Source: Prinsepia uniflora (lineage: Eukaryota > Streptophyta > Magnoliopsida > Rosales > Rosaceae). Taken from it: a DNA stretch of 64,000 bases. The notes under the pieces are model-generated. The model was not told the DNA's origin, searched no databases, and was given only the letters and a program-made list of their open reading frames with translations. The DNA is taken from positions 62,756,416 to 62,820,415 of the forward strand of contig CM064871.1 of NCBI GenBank assembly GCA_032719365.1, in the 5' to 3' direction. Shown here one piece after another: positions 10,644 through 21,272 of the stretch. Positions within the stretch are counted from its first letter, which is position 1. Every line of letters starts with the position of its first letter. The position numbers were made by a program, and so were the translations under genes.

Positions 10644-12108
10644 TGACAGGACCCATCCCGATCCCTCGGGGACCACCCTGGGATGTGCCTTGCTCCCGTT
10701 TGACAATTACACTAGAGTGCCGAAAATACCCTTGATGAGTTTAAAAGTAAACAAGTTTAAGTTCTACATTGCCAGACCAAGGATATGTATCATAAAAAAA
10801 AAATGAGCACATATGTTAGTTTACAAAACAGTACTCAAACCTACCCAAACGGGTTTACAGGTGTGCAACGAAAAGTATCTATGAGTCCATGTCTCTATGT
10901 CACGGCCTAGAGGGGTAAGAAAATAGTCAAAGAGTGAGTGGACAAAAATAAGCATTTCCAAAACAATTTTAAGGAAACAAAATAAAGGTTTTCCCCTTCA
11001 TTTTCAAACATGCATGCATTCAAGTTAAAACACAAGAAATGGAAATCGAACCATAAAGCAATATAAATCTGGACTTAAAAAACAGTAATACACAGTATAT
11101 CCAATCCTCGACATCCCAGATGTTTGACATCCCTGATGCCTAATCAATAATGTCACGGCTCTAAGGCTATATGTGCCGCTCAGAGTCTCAAGTCTAAGTC
11201 CTTCCCTCGGACCCTATCCGGGGTGATATCATAATGGTGTGCCTTCCGCGGACCCTGTCCGGGGTGATATCAATCTCTCGCACTCCTGATCCTGAGCCTC
11301 TCCTCGGATCCGCCCCTCTCAAACAGTCCACCGTGACTACTCCAGGATACTACAAGATGTCTGGAGGAGACAATCCACTCATAAGGATGGTATATGTAAA
11401 ACAGTGTAGTAGTCAAAACCAGTGAAAATCCTGTTTAAGCCATTTCTCAAAATCCACTGAAATTTGTGTCCATAAAACATTTCACAAATCCAAGTTGCCT
11501 AACTGATCACACAGATCATAATTCAAATCATTTAAAATCCAAACTTTCTTTCAAATCCCTGTTTTACTCCAAAACTAGTTAACACACTATCTAGACAGGT
11601 CTAAAACCCAAAGCATCATAAAACGTAAAATAGTACGTAAACAAAATTTAAAATCCACAAGATCATCAATGAATGTTATCAAAGTATGTCAACGCAAACC
11701 ATATAATAAAGCAGTTAAAATAGTTATGCATGTATTCATTTTATAACACAAATGTCCACTCACACCCAGTCCTCGCTGCGCTAATGAACTACGATGAAAA
11801 TGGACCGAAGCTAAACCACAGTCTCCAGGCCTGTCTAAAACACATCCAAACACATCTAAAGGTCACTAACAAACTCTACAAGTTCAAATCCTAAACCCCA
11901 AAAAAGTCTGATACCGGGAACACCTCCTAACACGCTTCCCTAAGCTAAAAACCTCTAAACAACCTATCAAACAAACTTCGATCGATCTGAAACCACCACC
12001 ATTGGATTCAGAACATCGAAACCTTTCGGACATGATCAATTTGACTCGAAAAACGTGCCCACGTGTCCCCCACGTGCCAGTCAAACGTCCTGGTCAACGT
12101 TGGTCAAA
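10309..12108 (+). repeat. Inverted duplication, left arm (1800 bp)
   Basis: Holds 335 bp of the LINE, the ACAAA target site and the distal ~1465 bp of the Gypsy-2 3' LTR. It matches the reverse complement of 12857-14657 (1801 bp) apart from a few substitutions and one base in a poly(A) run (10 against 11). The left edge is TTAAAAAAACTCAC and the right edge TTGGTCAAA. After 12108 the sequence switches to half a MITE instead of continuing the LTR. Confidence 0.93.
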
Positions 12109-12340
12109 TTAAACCGTTTCAATCTAAAATCTTAATACTTTTATCCAAATCCACTTATATGAGTATATTTAGGTATCCTTTTATTTTTATTATTTTTTTT
12201 ATTTTTAGTTTGGATTTAACGGATTTCCAAAATGTCTCAAACCTGTTTGACTTTTATCCGGTCAACCTAGAACGGTTGGATAAATAATGGTTTGAAGTGG
12301 ATCAGTTATCGGTTTTAACATATTCATGCCCACCCCAATA
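12109..12340 (-). mobile_element. Left half of split hAT MITE (MITE-2)
   Basis: Its reverse complement matches the beginning of the MITE at 9585: TGGGGTGGGCATG, then TTCAAACCATTATTTATCCAA and so on. The other half is at 14658-15012 in the other relative orientation. The interior edge, at 12112-12126, reads AACCGTTTCAATCTA, which also opens the other half at 14662-14676. The half-element travels with the inverted LTR block on its right. Confidence 0.8.
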
Positions 12341-14322
12341 TTCAGATGACTCAAACATGTTCCTAGGGTTTGTATGATCTCACTGGAACGAAAACCAAGG
12401 ACTAAGGTGGCTAGGATCGACGGGAAAGCGAGGTTGCAGGTGGTCGTCACTGTTCAACTTTTGGAAGGTAATTTCTAGACTGTTTCTTGTGTTTTTGAAT
12501 CCATAGGCTTGTTTCTGGGTTGAATACAAGTAGATAGGAACAAACGGTGTCGAAAAATGGTGTAGAAATGCATGAGTTAGAACCGGGTCGAGTTGCGGGT
12601 CTAGTTGACCTGTTACAGTGAACCGGGTCGACTCAGCGAGAGGTAGACAATAATGACATCAGCAGGTGACGTCATCATCTCTCAGGGTTTTCAGGCCACG
12701 TGGCCAATGGGGTGCTGCCACGTGGTAGTTGTTAAGTCTAGTCAGCACTGACGTGTCAGACCTGTCAGGCTGACATCAACATTAACTTTGATGACATCAT
12801 CGTTGACCATTAACTAATAACGTCAACGTTGACTTTTGCTGACATCAGCGTTGACTTTTGACCAACGTTGACCAGGACGTTTGACTGGCACGTGGGGGAC
12901 ACGTGGGCACGTTTTTCGAGTCAAATTGATCATGTCTGAAAGGTTTCGATGTTCTGAATCCAATGGTGGTGGTTTCAGATCGATCGAAGTTTGTTTGATA
13001 GGTTGTTTAGAGGTTTTTAGCTTAGGGAAGCGTGTTAGGAGGTGTTCCCGGTATCAGACTTTTTTGGGGTTTAGGATTTGAACTTGTAGAGTTTGTTAGT
13101 GACCTTTAGATGTGTTTGGATGTGTTTTAGACAGGCCCGGAGACTGTGGTTTAGCTTCGGTCCATTTTCATCGTAGTTCATTAGCGCAACGAGGACTGGG
13201 TGTGAGTGGACATTTGTGTTATAAAATGAATACATGCATAACTATTTTAACTGCTTTATTATATGGTTTGCGTTGACATACTTTGATAACATTCATTGAT
13301 GATCTTGTGGATTTTAAATTTTGTTTACGTACTATTTTACGTTTTATGATGCTTTGGGTTTTAGACCTGTCTGGATAGTGTGTTAACTAGTTTTGGAGTA
13401 AAACAGGGATTTGAAAGAAAGTTTGGATTTTAAATGATTTGAATTATGATCTGTGTGATCAGTTAGGCAACTTTGATTTGTGAAATGTTTTATGGACACA
13501 GATTTCAGTGGATTTTGAGAAATGGCTTAAACAGGATTTTCACTGGTTTTGACTACTACACTGTTTTACATATACCATCCTTATGAGTGGATTGTCTCCT
13601 CCAGACGTCTTGTAGTATCCTGGAGTAGTCACGGTGCACTGTTTGAGAGGGGCGGCTCCGAGGAGAGGCTCAGGATCAGGAGTGCGAGAGATTGATATCA
13701 CCCCGGACAGGGTCCGCGGAAGGCACACCATTATGATATCACCCCGGACAGGGTCAGAGGGAAGGACTTAGACTTGAGACTCTGAGCGGCACATATAGCC
13801 TTAGAGCCGTGACATTATTGATTAGGCATCAGGGATGTCAAACATCTGGGATGTCGAGGATTGGATATACTGTGTATTACTGTTTTTTAAGTCCAGATTT
13901 ATATTGCTTTATGGTTCGATTTCCATTTCTTGTGTTTTAACTTGAATGCATGCATGTTTGAAAATGAAGGGGAAAACCTTTATTTTGTTTCCTTAAAATT
14001 GTTTTGGAAATGCTTATTTTTGTCCACTCACTCTTTGACTATTTTCTTACCCCTCTAGGCCGTGACATAGAGACATGGACTCATAGATACTTTTCGTTGC
14101 GCACCTGTAAACCCGTTTGGGTAGGTTTGAGTACTGTTTTGTAAACTAACATATGTGCTCATTTTTTTTTTTATGATACATATCCCTGGTCTGGCAATGT
14201 AGAACTTAAACTTGTTTACTTTTAAACTCATCAAGGGTATTTTCGGCACTCTAGTGTAATTGTCAAACGGGAGCAAGGCACATCCCAGGGTGGTCCCCGG
14301 GGGATCGGGATGGGTCCTGTCA
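12341..14322 (+). repeat. Inverted block of Gypsy-2 3' LTR (family A)
   Basis: It reads forward from ...CATGTTCCTAGGG and ends GGGTCCTGTCA at 14322, the opposite direction to the rest of Gypsy-2. Relative to the complete LTR at 25844-28464 it lacks the first ~600 bp, which lie at 15013-16399 in the original direction. Positions 12600-12860 are rich in TTGAC, GTCAACGTTGAC and GATGACATCATC motifs. The forward 66-codon ORF at 12881-13081 has an identical twin on the minus strand at 11884-12084 only because of the duplication. Confidence 0.88.
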
Positions 14323-14657
14323 TTTGTGCACTAAAGGGATGCTCAAATATCTGCTAAGGTTATTAGTCAACAGAGAACCACATATGCGACTAATCCTCTC
14401 AGCCAATCTTCGCGGCACATTAGGCGAGCAGTATATATCCTGGATTTATCAAAACTAACTGCTAGATCGGAAGTAGCACAAAACATATCCAAAAAATGTT
14501 TAATGATCCATGATTGAATAGTAGTGGCTTTAGCGAATAATAACAAATCATCAGCAAAACATAAATGCTAGGTCTTCGGACTAGACCTAGAAGACCTAAC
14601 TACACGCGACTTATTTCTACTAACCTCCCTATTGATCAAATGCGTGAGTTTTTTTAA
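12857..14657 (-). repeat. Inverted duplication, right arm (1801 bp)
   Basis: Reverse-complement partner of 10309-12108. It includes LTR family A to 14322, the target site in reverse (TTTGT) and LINE sequence to 14657. With the 748 bp spacer 12109-12856 it could fold into a hairpin with ~1.8 kb stem. The LINE section includes the FADD-box DNA in reverse near 14545-14560. Confidence 0.93.
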
Positions 14658-15012
14658 CCGTAACCGTTTCAATCTAGAAATTAGAAATTAATCATATAAA
14701 AGTATAATAAAAGACTATTAAATAGTTTTTTATTTGATAAATCTTAATATAGTGATAATGCTTGCAATTCAATATTTAGCAAGCTTAAAAAAAGTATTGA
14801 ATATTGAGTACTGAATATTCCTTTTGTATCCTTTTTTTTGGTGTTTTTTTTATTCCTTAACGGTTTTAAACCATCCAAACCAAACCATTAATAACGGTTT
14901 GGATTGAAACGGTTTAATTTCTAATTTTAGAAAATCCAAACCTTATCGAACCATTAAGATTTTAACGATTTGGATATTGTCAATATCTGTATCGAACCAC
15001 ACCATGCCCACC
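14658..15012 (+). mobile_element. Right half of split hAT MITE (MITE-2)
   Basis: It matches the second half of the MITE at 9585-10206: TTTGATAAATCTTAATATA, then ACGATTTGGATATTGTCAAT and the end CCCACCCCTA. On its right the Gypsy-2 3' LTR resumes (CAGAATGCCTCAAC), at the same LTR position where the left half meets it (12341), showing that one MITE insertion was later split. Confidence 0.8.
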
Positions 15013-15348
15013 CCTATCAGAATGCCTCAACAAACCCTAGAAATTGAGTTTACATTTTTGGGTCCAAAATGGTTTTTCGGGTTTACCTTGGCCATGGCTC
15101 CTCCGCCATGCTCAGCCTCACTTTGTCGTCTCTCAGTCGTCCCTTCTCTCTCACTCTCTCAGACGAACATAGAAGATGATGATATAATGGTTGTGGTGTG
15201 GGGTTTGTGGGTTTTGGGTTCACAGAGAGGAATGAAGAAGATGGAATGAAAATGGTTCAAAATATCCAAATACTTGGGGTCTTGGGCTAATCAGATGAGT
15301 GACACTTGTCACTTATCAATTGGTCCACCTAGATTTTCTGACCAATCC
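15013..15348 (-). repeat. Gypsy-2 3' LTR, middle segment
   Basis: Matches 27866-28200 of the complete LTR (for example CCGCCATGCTCAGCC against CCACCGTGCTCAGCC). It ends at the target site AATCC of the TRIM. The short ORF at 14977-15249 is LTR sequence read in reverse and not a gene. Confidence 0.85.
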
Positions 15349-15559
15349 TGTAATACCCGGTCTTGGAAGCAAGAAAGGTGAGCAAGACCCGTGAGCTTGA
15401 GAAGAAAGAACGATGAGCAAGACCCGTGAGCTTGGAAAGACAAGATTGATGAACAATCCCACATCGCTCGGGGAGGGAAAAGTGAAGTGCCTTATATGTG
15501 TGGGCACATATCTATCTAACACAAGACTTTTTGTGAGCTCACTAGCTTTGGATTCCTTG

Positions 15560-15630
15560 GGAACTCCAAATTTAAGTGAGTTGAGTCTGGTGCAACCCCA
15601 AGATGGGTGACCTACTGGGAAGTTGCACGT
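15560..15630 (+). repeat. 5S-rRNA-like segment in left Cassandra LTR
   Basis: It resembles the 3' two thirds of plant 5S rRNA: GAACTCCAAATTTAAGTGAG corresponds to the box A region and AGATGGGTGACCTACTGGGA to box C and its surroundings. Box A is more decayed here than in the right LTR. In Cassandra this region is a potential RNA polymerase III promoter. It is not a functional 5S gene. Confidence 0.8.
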
Positions 15631-15708
15631 GAGCTCCCGAAAATAAAACTGTGAGGGCTGGGCCCAAAATGAACAATATTGTGTTAGATGGGCCAGGTCA
15701 TGACATAA

Positions 15709-15724
15709 TGGTATTAGAGCCGGA
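15709..15724 (+). other. Primer binding site of the TRIM (initiator tRNA-Met type)
   Basis: TGGTATTAGAGCC starts three bases after the left LTR. It matches the common plant primer site TGGTATCAGAGC with one change and pairs with the 3' end of initiator tRNA-Met. Confidence 0.85.
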
Positions 15725-15985
15725 CCCTAACCGAAAGTGTGTCAACAAGGATGCTGGGCCCCAAGGGGGTGGATTGTAATACCCGGTCTTGGAAGCAAGA
15801 AAGGTGAGCAAGACCCGTGATCTTGAGAAGCAAGAATGGTGAGCAAGACCCATGAGCTTGGAAAGGCAAGATCGGTGAACAATCTCACATCGCTCGGGGA
15901 GGGAAATGTGAAGGGCCTTATATGTGTGGGCACGTATCTATCTAACACAAGGCCTTTTGGGAGCTCACTAGCTTTGGATTCCTTG

Positions 15986-16057
15986 GGAACTCTAAAGTTA
16001 AGCGAGTTGAGGCTAGTGTAATCCCAAGATGGGTGACCTACAGGGAAGTTGCACGTG
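15986..16057 (+). repeat. 5S-rRNA-like segment in right Cassandra LTR
   Basis: The better preserved copy: AGTTAAGCGAGTTG corresponds to 5S box A and AAGATGGGTGACCTACAGGG to box C, in the right order and about the right spacing. The 5' third of 5S rRNA is missing, so this is a retrotransposon promoter module, not an rRNA gene. Confidence 0.83.
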
Positions 16058-16135
16058 GGCTCCCGAAAACGAAACGTGGGGGCTGGGCCCAAAGCGGACA
16101 ATATTGTGTTAGATGGGCCGGGTCATGGCAAATCC

Positions 16136-16399
16136 AAAACTGCCACTTGTACAAATCCCCGAAAAGCGTGAATAGTTCTGATTTATCTCCATGACTCGTA
16201 ACTTTCCCGTCGAATGTCCGATTTCGATGTGTCACCTGTCTACCAACTTGTGACATCCCGATCTATGTAATGAACCTTGGTCAAAGTCCAAAAAGTGTCC
16301 CGGGTCAAAAGTAAAAAATATTCTCTTTCTAGGGGCAAAATAGTCAATTCACAAATGAAATTCTGAAACTACAAATTAGCGAAAGTTCGGGTTGTTACA
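16136..16399 (-). repeat. Gypsy-2 3' LTR, first part (5' end of the LTR)
   Basis: Continues the LTR beyond the TRIM and ends on the + strand at GGGTTGTTACA, the reverse of TGTAACAACCC. The bases 16400-16450 to its right match the reverse of the Gypsy-1 polypurine region and last codons, confirming that this is the 3' LTR junction. Confidence 0.9.
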
Positions 16400-18479
16400 A
16401 TCTACCCATTACAAAAATTTCGTCCTCAAAATTTACTCAAACAAATATGGATATTTGTAACATCCCGTCTTGAATTCCGGGATTAGATTAGTGACGAATC
16501 ATGATTAACGAGGTTAATCGGTGATTAGTTGAGCAAAATCGGACGAATGATGCAAAATGACCGTTTTGCCCCTAGGCATGGACAAAATGTTGACTTTTTG
16601 ATTGGGTTGTCAAACAGACTTTGACCAATGCCAATGATGTAGTTCGGGACGTCACGAGTTCATAGACATGTAGTACGTTCGATTCTGACATTTGAGGAAG
16701 AAGTTATGACGTTCAGAAGTTCAAGGGTATTTTGGTAATTTAGGCTAAAAGGGGCAAATAGTTGACTTTTGAATTGGGAGATCCGATGGCCAAGGGCCGA
16801 GAACCGTTACGTAGATAGGGACAATACGAATCCATAGACAGGCGGCACGCCGAAATCAGACTTCAAACGGGAAAGTTATGGTTCACGGAAGTTCGATTTC
16901 ACTATGCATGTATTACAAGGCGATGATTAAGTGGCATAATCTGATTGGTCAGATATTTTGGTGGGACCCATGGATGAGTGTCACTCATCCCATCAGTCAA
17001 TTTCCCTAAATTGTGGATCTAATTAATTAAATATTATTATTTTATAATTAAATCTACTTACCTCTCAAATCCTAACCATCCATTTTATCTAAACCCCCAA
17101 TCATCACCGTCCATCTCATCTCTCTCTTTCTGATCAACACCCTCATCATCTAATTAATATCCCTTCTCTCCCACGACCACCATTTCATTTCTTCTTATTC
17201 TTTGCTTTCAAAACCAAACACACAAACCACACCACCCTACCATCTTTGATGTGTGTGTACAATCGTGTGAGTGACTGAGAGTGTACTTGAGGGATTGAGA
17301 GCACGAAGGTGAGACGGTGGTGGACACAGCGGAGGGAAACCTGAGACGGTAGGTTTTTAGTTTAAAATTCGAGTTTCGGTTTTTGTTGGTCTTTGATCGA
17401 AACTAACGATTGGATTATGCTTCTGGGGGTCTGGTGAGGAAAATGGAATGGTTTTCGAGTGCTTGGATGGCCAGGAACGACGGCGAACGGCGGAGGAACT
17501 CACCACCGCCATGGTCAATCTTGGAGGTACGGGTTTTGCTTGTTTTCCTCGTACTTTAATAGCTAAACAGATAAGCAATAAGATTAGGAAGAGATTAGGA
17601 TCAAAATGGAACGAAGTGGGCTGAAAATGGATGAGATTGGACCATGACCGGTGGTCCGGTTCAGACCAGTGGACCGGGTCAGCTAGAGGACAGGGAAGAT
17701 GAATAGTGACTGGCGCGTGGCTCCCACGCGTAGCCCCTTTGGGCGGTGCGTGAGGGTGTGTGAGCTGTCCAATAGAGAAGTGTTCAACATGTGAAACACT
17801 CTATTCGATGTAACGAACATTTTGGGACTGGTTTCGTGTCGATCGGACACCGTCTCGATAATGTTCGGGACATCAGAAGGTTTAGGTTAGAGATTAAAAA
17901 TAGTTAAAAATTCAGAAAAATTACGGGGCTTTTATGAGAGGTTAATAAGGTAGTTAGTAACCCTCTAGATTGATTTGGACATGATTGGGAGTCTCGGTGA
18001 CGATGATTTGCCCGTTGAGGCTTACGACACGCAAACCAAGACGGCAGCTTAAGACGGTCTGTGAGTGGACCTGATTTCTAAACTGTGATGCATGCATAAA
18101 TGTTTTATATGGTTTATGAATATGATTCTATGATGTTTAATTCGATGATTGTGAGTTATATGGTTTCACGCATTACTAGGCGATTTACATGCTTGCACGT
18201 AAATCGAGGTTTTCCAGTTTTACACTGATTTTCAGTAATTGTAGTTTTGGAAATGATTTCATGAGATGATTTTGGATTTGAAAAGGTAAATTCGGGTTCG
18301 AGACCCATTTGTTTTGGAAACCCTCGGACTCGAAGTCTCTTTTAGTGACGTTCTCGGGCTAAAGGCCCAATTGATTATTAAATCAATTTCAGATTTCAAA
18401 ATATAGAATCAGGCACGAGACCCATTTGATTTACGAACTCTCAGACTTTAGGTCCATTTGATTTAACAAGGCATCGGGC

Positions 18480-18690
18480 CGGAGGCCCAGTTGGTTTACG
18501 TATCGAGCTCGAGGCCTAGTTGGTTAACGAATTGAGCTCGGAGCCCAGTTGACTTACTTATCGGGCACGAGGCCCATTTGGTTTACGATATAGGGGCGCG
18601 AGGCCCATTTAGTTTACGAAATTGGGCACGAGGCCCAGTTGGTTTACGATTCAGGCCGAAGGCCCAGTTTGTACGTGGATTTAGGCTTAG
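18480..18690 (+). repeat. ~30 bp minisatellite inside solo LTR B
   Basis: About seven diverged units of the form CGAGGCCCAGTTGGTTTACG plus a variable ~10 bp (starts near 18485, 18513, 18541, 18569, 18600, 18631 and 18658). Related GGGTCTCG/GGCCTCCGG units occur in reverse in the other family B LTR near 57225-57350 and as TTTAAAGACTCGG units near 63590-63730. Confidence 0.8.
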
Positions 18691-18719
18691 GGCCCTGTTA
18701 TGTTTTAAGATTGTGATTT

Positions 18720-18920
18720 TGGGTCGGGGACCCATAAATGGTTTTTATGGTTCATGACGGTTTATGGGAACCGGCATGAACCCTTGAAAGGATTTTATGG
18801 TTCATGACGATTTATGGGATTTTATGGTTCATGACGGTTTATGGGAACCGGCATGAACCCTTGAAAGGTTTTTATGGTTCATGACGGCTTATGGGGGCCG
18901 GGCATGATTCCTTGAAAGGT
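18720..18920 (+). repeat. ~45-60 bp tandem repeat inside solo LTR B
   Basis: Four tandem copies around TTCATGACGGTTTATGGGA followed in most by ACCGGCATGAACCCTTGAAA. In reverse, CATGCCGGTTCCCATAAACC appears at about 57120-57210 in the other family B LTR, so the array predates both insertions. Confidence 0.8.
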
Positions 18921-19679
18921 TTAAAGAATGATTTCAAAAAGGTTTTTTGTATACCATCCTTTATATATGTATTGTCTCCTCATGGGAGGGTCGTTGGCCT
19001 AGGTGGACTCCGGAGTAGTCACGGAGCACTAACTGAGTGGAGTCGCCCCCTAGTTGGGTTCCTTACTCTCAGAAAGGCTATGGTTCATAACCTCCAGGGA
19101 GGGTCATTGATCTACGGACATTGACCTGGGTGGACCCTGGAGAGACTTGGGTTTGAGATCCCGGGTAGCACGCGCATAGCTCTAGATTACCGTGACAGGA
19201 TTGGTGATATGAAATATATGGATGAACATGATTTCAATTAGTTTGTGAAATTGTGTTTTATGATGATAAATGGATTTGGGCTGAGATCCCACATATGTTT
19301 ACTATGTTATGGTTTTCTGTAAATGGTTTTGGGTAGGAACCCGTATGATTATGGTTAATTAAACATATATGATTGGATAAATGGTTTTACTATGCTGCAT
19401 ACTTTTTAGTGAAGGGTATAAAGGTCTTTTATATAATGTATTTACGAACTATTGCTTTTTGTCCACACAGTCTTTCTATTTTCAATACCCTTCAGGTTGA
19501 ATACGGTGCTGACAGTAGCAGAGACCTGGACATCACATACCTCCTCCGGATCCTAGCGTACTCTGGAAGCCTTCGGGCTAAAGGTTTTAATTTTCCCTGG
19601 TCTGACACTCTGTGTTAGACGAGATCATGAGCGTTCCTCGTTAATCCCGGGGGGATTAAGGACGGGTCCTGACAATATT

Positions 19680-21272
19680 GTTCTCTCATTTTAGGCCTCT
19701 GGCTCCCATGTGGCTTCTTCCACGTTATGATTCCTCCACAACACTTTGACTAGGGGAATCGTCTTGTTCCTCAAAATTTTTTCTTTCTGATCTAGTATCT
19801 GTACTAGATGTTCTTCAAAACTCAAATCTGTCCCGAGTTCCAGCAGTTGTTTTGGCAGAACATGTGATTCCTCATGCATGTACTTACGAAGCATCTACAC
19901 ATGGAACACATCATGCACTCTGCCAGTTCTGGAGGTAAAGCTAATATGTACACCATAGGACTAACTCTCTCGGTAATCTCATAAGGTCCAATGTAATGGG
20001 GACTTAACTTCCCAAGTCTACCAAATCGGATAATCCCTTTCCAAGGGTGTAACTTCAGGAAAACCCAATCTCCTATTGCAAATTCTAGATCTCTGATCCG
20101 ACGATCGGCGTATCTCTTCTAGCGATCCTATACTACCTTCAACCTTTCCTTGATGATCTGGACTTCTCTTGGGTCTTATCCATGAGATCTGGTGTCAAAA
20201 CCGCTCTATTGCCTACCTCAGTCCAACAAATAGGCGTCTTGCACTGTCGTCCATACAATCTCAAATGGTGTCATCCTGATACTCGACTGGTAACTGTTTT
20301 TGTAGGCAAACTCCATCAAAGGTAAGAGCGTATCCCATGAATCCTGAAACTGTAGCACACAAGCTCTCATCATAACCTTCAAGGTCTGAATGGTCCTCTC
20401 AGACTAACCATCCATCTGTGGATGAAAAGCAGTGTTAAAGTGTAGCCTCGTACCATGAGCTTTCTGTAAACTCCGACAAAACCTCGAAGTTAACCATGGA
20501 TCCCGATCCGACACTATCGACTCTGGCATACCATGTAGCCTAATGATCTCATCCACGAACAACTGAGCTAGCCGGTTGGGTTTAAAGGTTTCACGTACTG
20601 GCAGGAAATGCGCCGACTTCGTCAATTTGTTCATTATTACCCAGACTCCATCAAAACCAGTTCGTGTCCTAGGTAGTTTGAACACTAAGTCCATGGTGAT
20701 GTGATCTCATTTCCACTCAAGGATCGGAAATGGTTGTAAAGCTCCATACGGTTTCTGTCGTTCAGTCTTTACCTGCTGGCAAGTCAAACACCTACTGACA
20801 AACTCAGAGATCTCTCTCTTGGTCTCGGCCCACCAATAATGAATCTTAAGTGTACCATACATCTTGGTCCCTATTCGGTGCATCGCATATGCTGAATTAT
20901 GGGCCTCCTCTAGGATCTTTTTCCTCAACTCTGCAACTACAGGCACGTACAAACGATCCTGCTTCAATAAAGCTCCATCGTCTCTGATGGTGAAATCATG
21001 TCAGTCGCCAACTTCAACTTCAATCCTCAGAACACACAAAGTAGGATCTTGAAGTTGAGCCTCGATAATCCGGTCAATCAGGATTTGCCTCACATGGAAT
21101 TTGGCCAACAAGGTTCCCTCATCATCTAACCCAAGTATAACTCTTGCCCTTCGGAGTTCCACTAACAAGGGAAGATACACCATCCTCAAGTGAGCTACCA
21201 AACTCGCAGATTTCCTACTCAGAGCATCTGCTACCACATTTGCTTTTCTAGGATGGTACTCAATCGTGTAGT
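19680..21272 (-). pseudogene. Gypsy-2 integrase, chromodomain-like tail and end of RNase H
   Basis: Reading leftwards on the minus strand: ALSRKSASLVAHL (RNase H end, 21001-21290), an HHCC finger ending CLTCQQVKTERQKPYG (20707-20967), the integrase core with IIRLHGMPESIVSDRDPW and ending FHPQMDG before a stop (20404-20694), then KVLWRNHNVEEATWEPEA (19691-19894). The final codons, MREQYPYLF, lie across the solo LTR at 16430-16455. Stops and shifts separate every piece, so no protein is made. Confidence 0.9.

Larger units (their letters stand above)
15349..16130 (+). mobile_element. Complete Cassandra-type TRIM retrotransposon (782 bp)
   Basis: Two ~356 bp direct repeats (15349-15705 and 15775-16130), both starting TGTAATACCCGG and ending CA, flank 69 bp of non-coding interior. 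A primer site starts at 15709 and a purine tract (CCAAGGGGGTGGAT) precedes the second LTR. The flanks are AATCC (15344-15348 and 16131-16135), and the Gypsy-2 5' LTR shows the empty site near 28195. Each LTR carries a 5S-rRNA-like segment, the mark of Cassandra elements. It encodes no protein and would need enzymes from another element. Confidence 0.9.
16456..19674 (+). mobile_element. Solo LTR, family B (3219 bp)
   Basis: It starts TGTAACATCCCG and ends GGGTCCTGACA, flanked by ATATT on both sides (16451-16455 and 19675-19679). It has split the last codons of Gypsy-2 pol from the body of the gene. No internal domain, so it is the product of recombination between two LTRs. The TTGACTTTTGA and CATAGACAGGCGGCACG blocks occur near its start, the second in two versions (about 16660 and 16835), and two internal minisatellites follow at 18480-18690 and 18720-18920. 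Confidence 0.93.

Noticed and set aside
11884..13081. Identical 66-residue ORFs at 11884-12084 (-) and 12881-13081 (+)
   Set aside because: They are the two arms of the inverted duplication, lie in LTR sequence and match no known protein.
11234..13731. 63-codon ORFs of almost the same sequence at 11234-11425, 13540-13731 and 26431-26622
   Set aside because: They are copies of one place in LTR family A, antisense to the element. Similarity follows from LTR homology and the inverted duplication, and differences do not favour silent sites.
10309..14657. The inverted duplication as a mere assembly error
   Set aside because: Not fully excluded, but the arms differ by several substitutions and a poly(A) length and the junctions are inside a MITE, which is unlike a simple mirrored contig end.
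15560..16057. 5S rRNA genes
   Set aside because: The 5' third of 5S rRNA is missing and both copies sit in TRIM LTRs, so they are Cassandra LTR modules.
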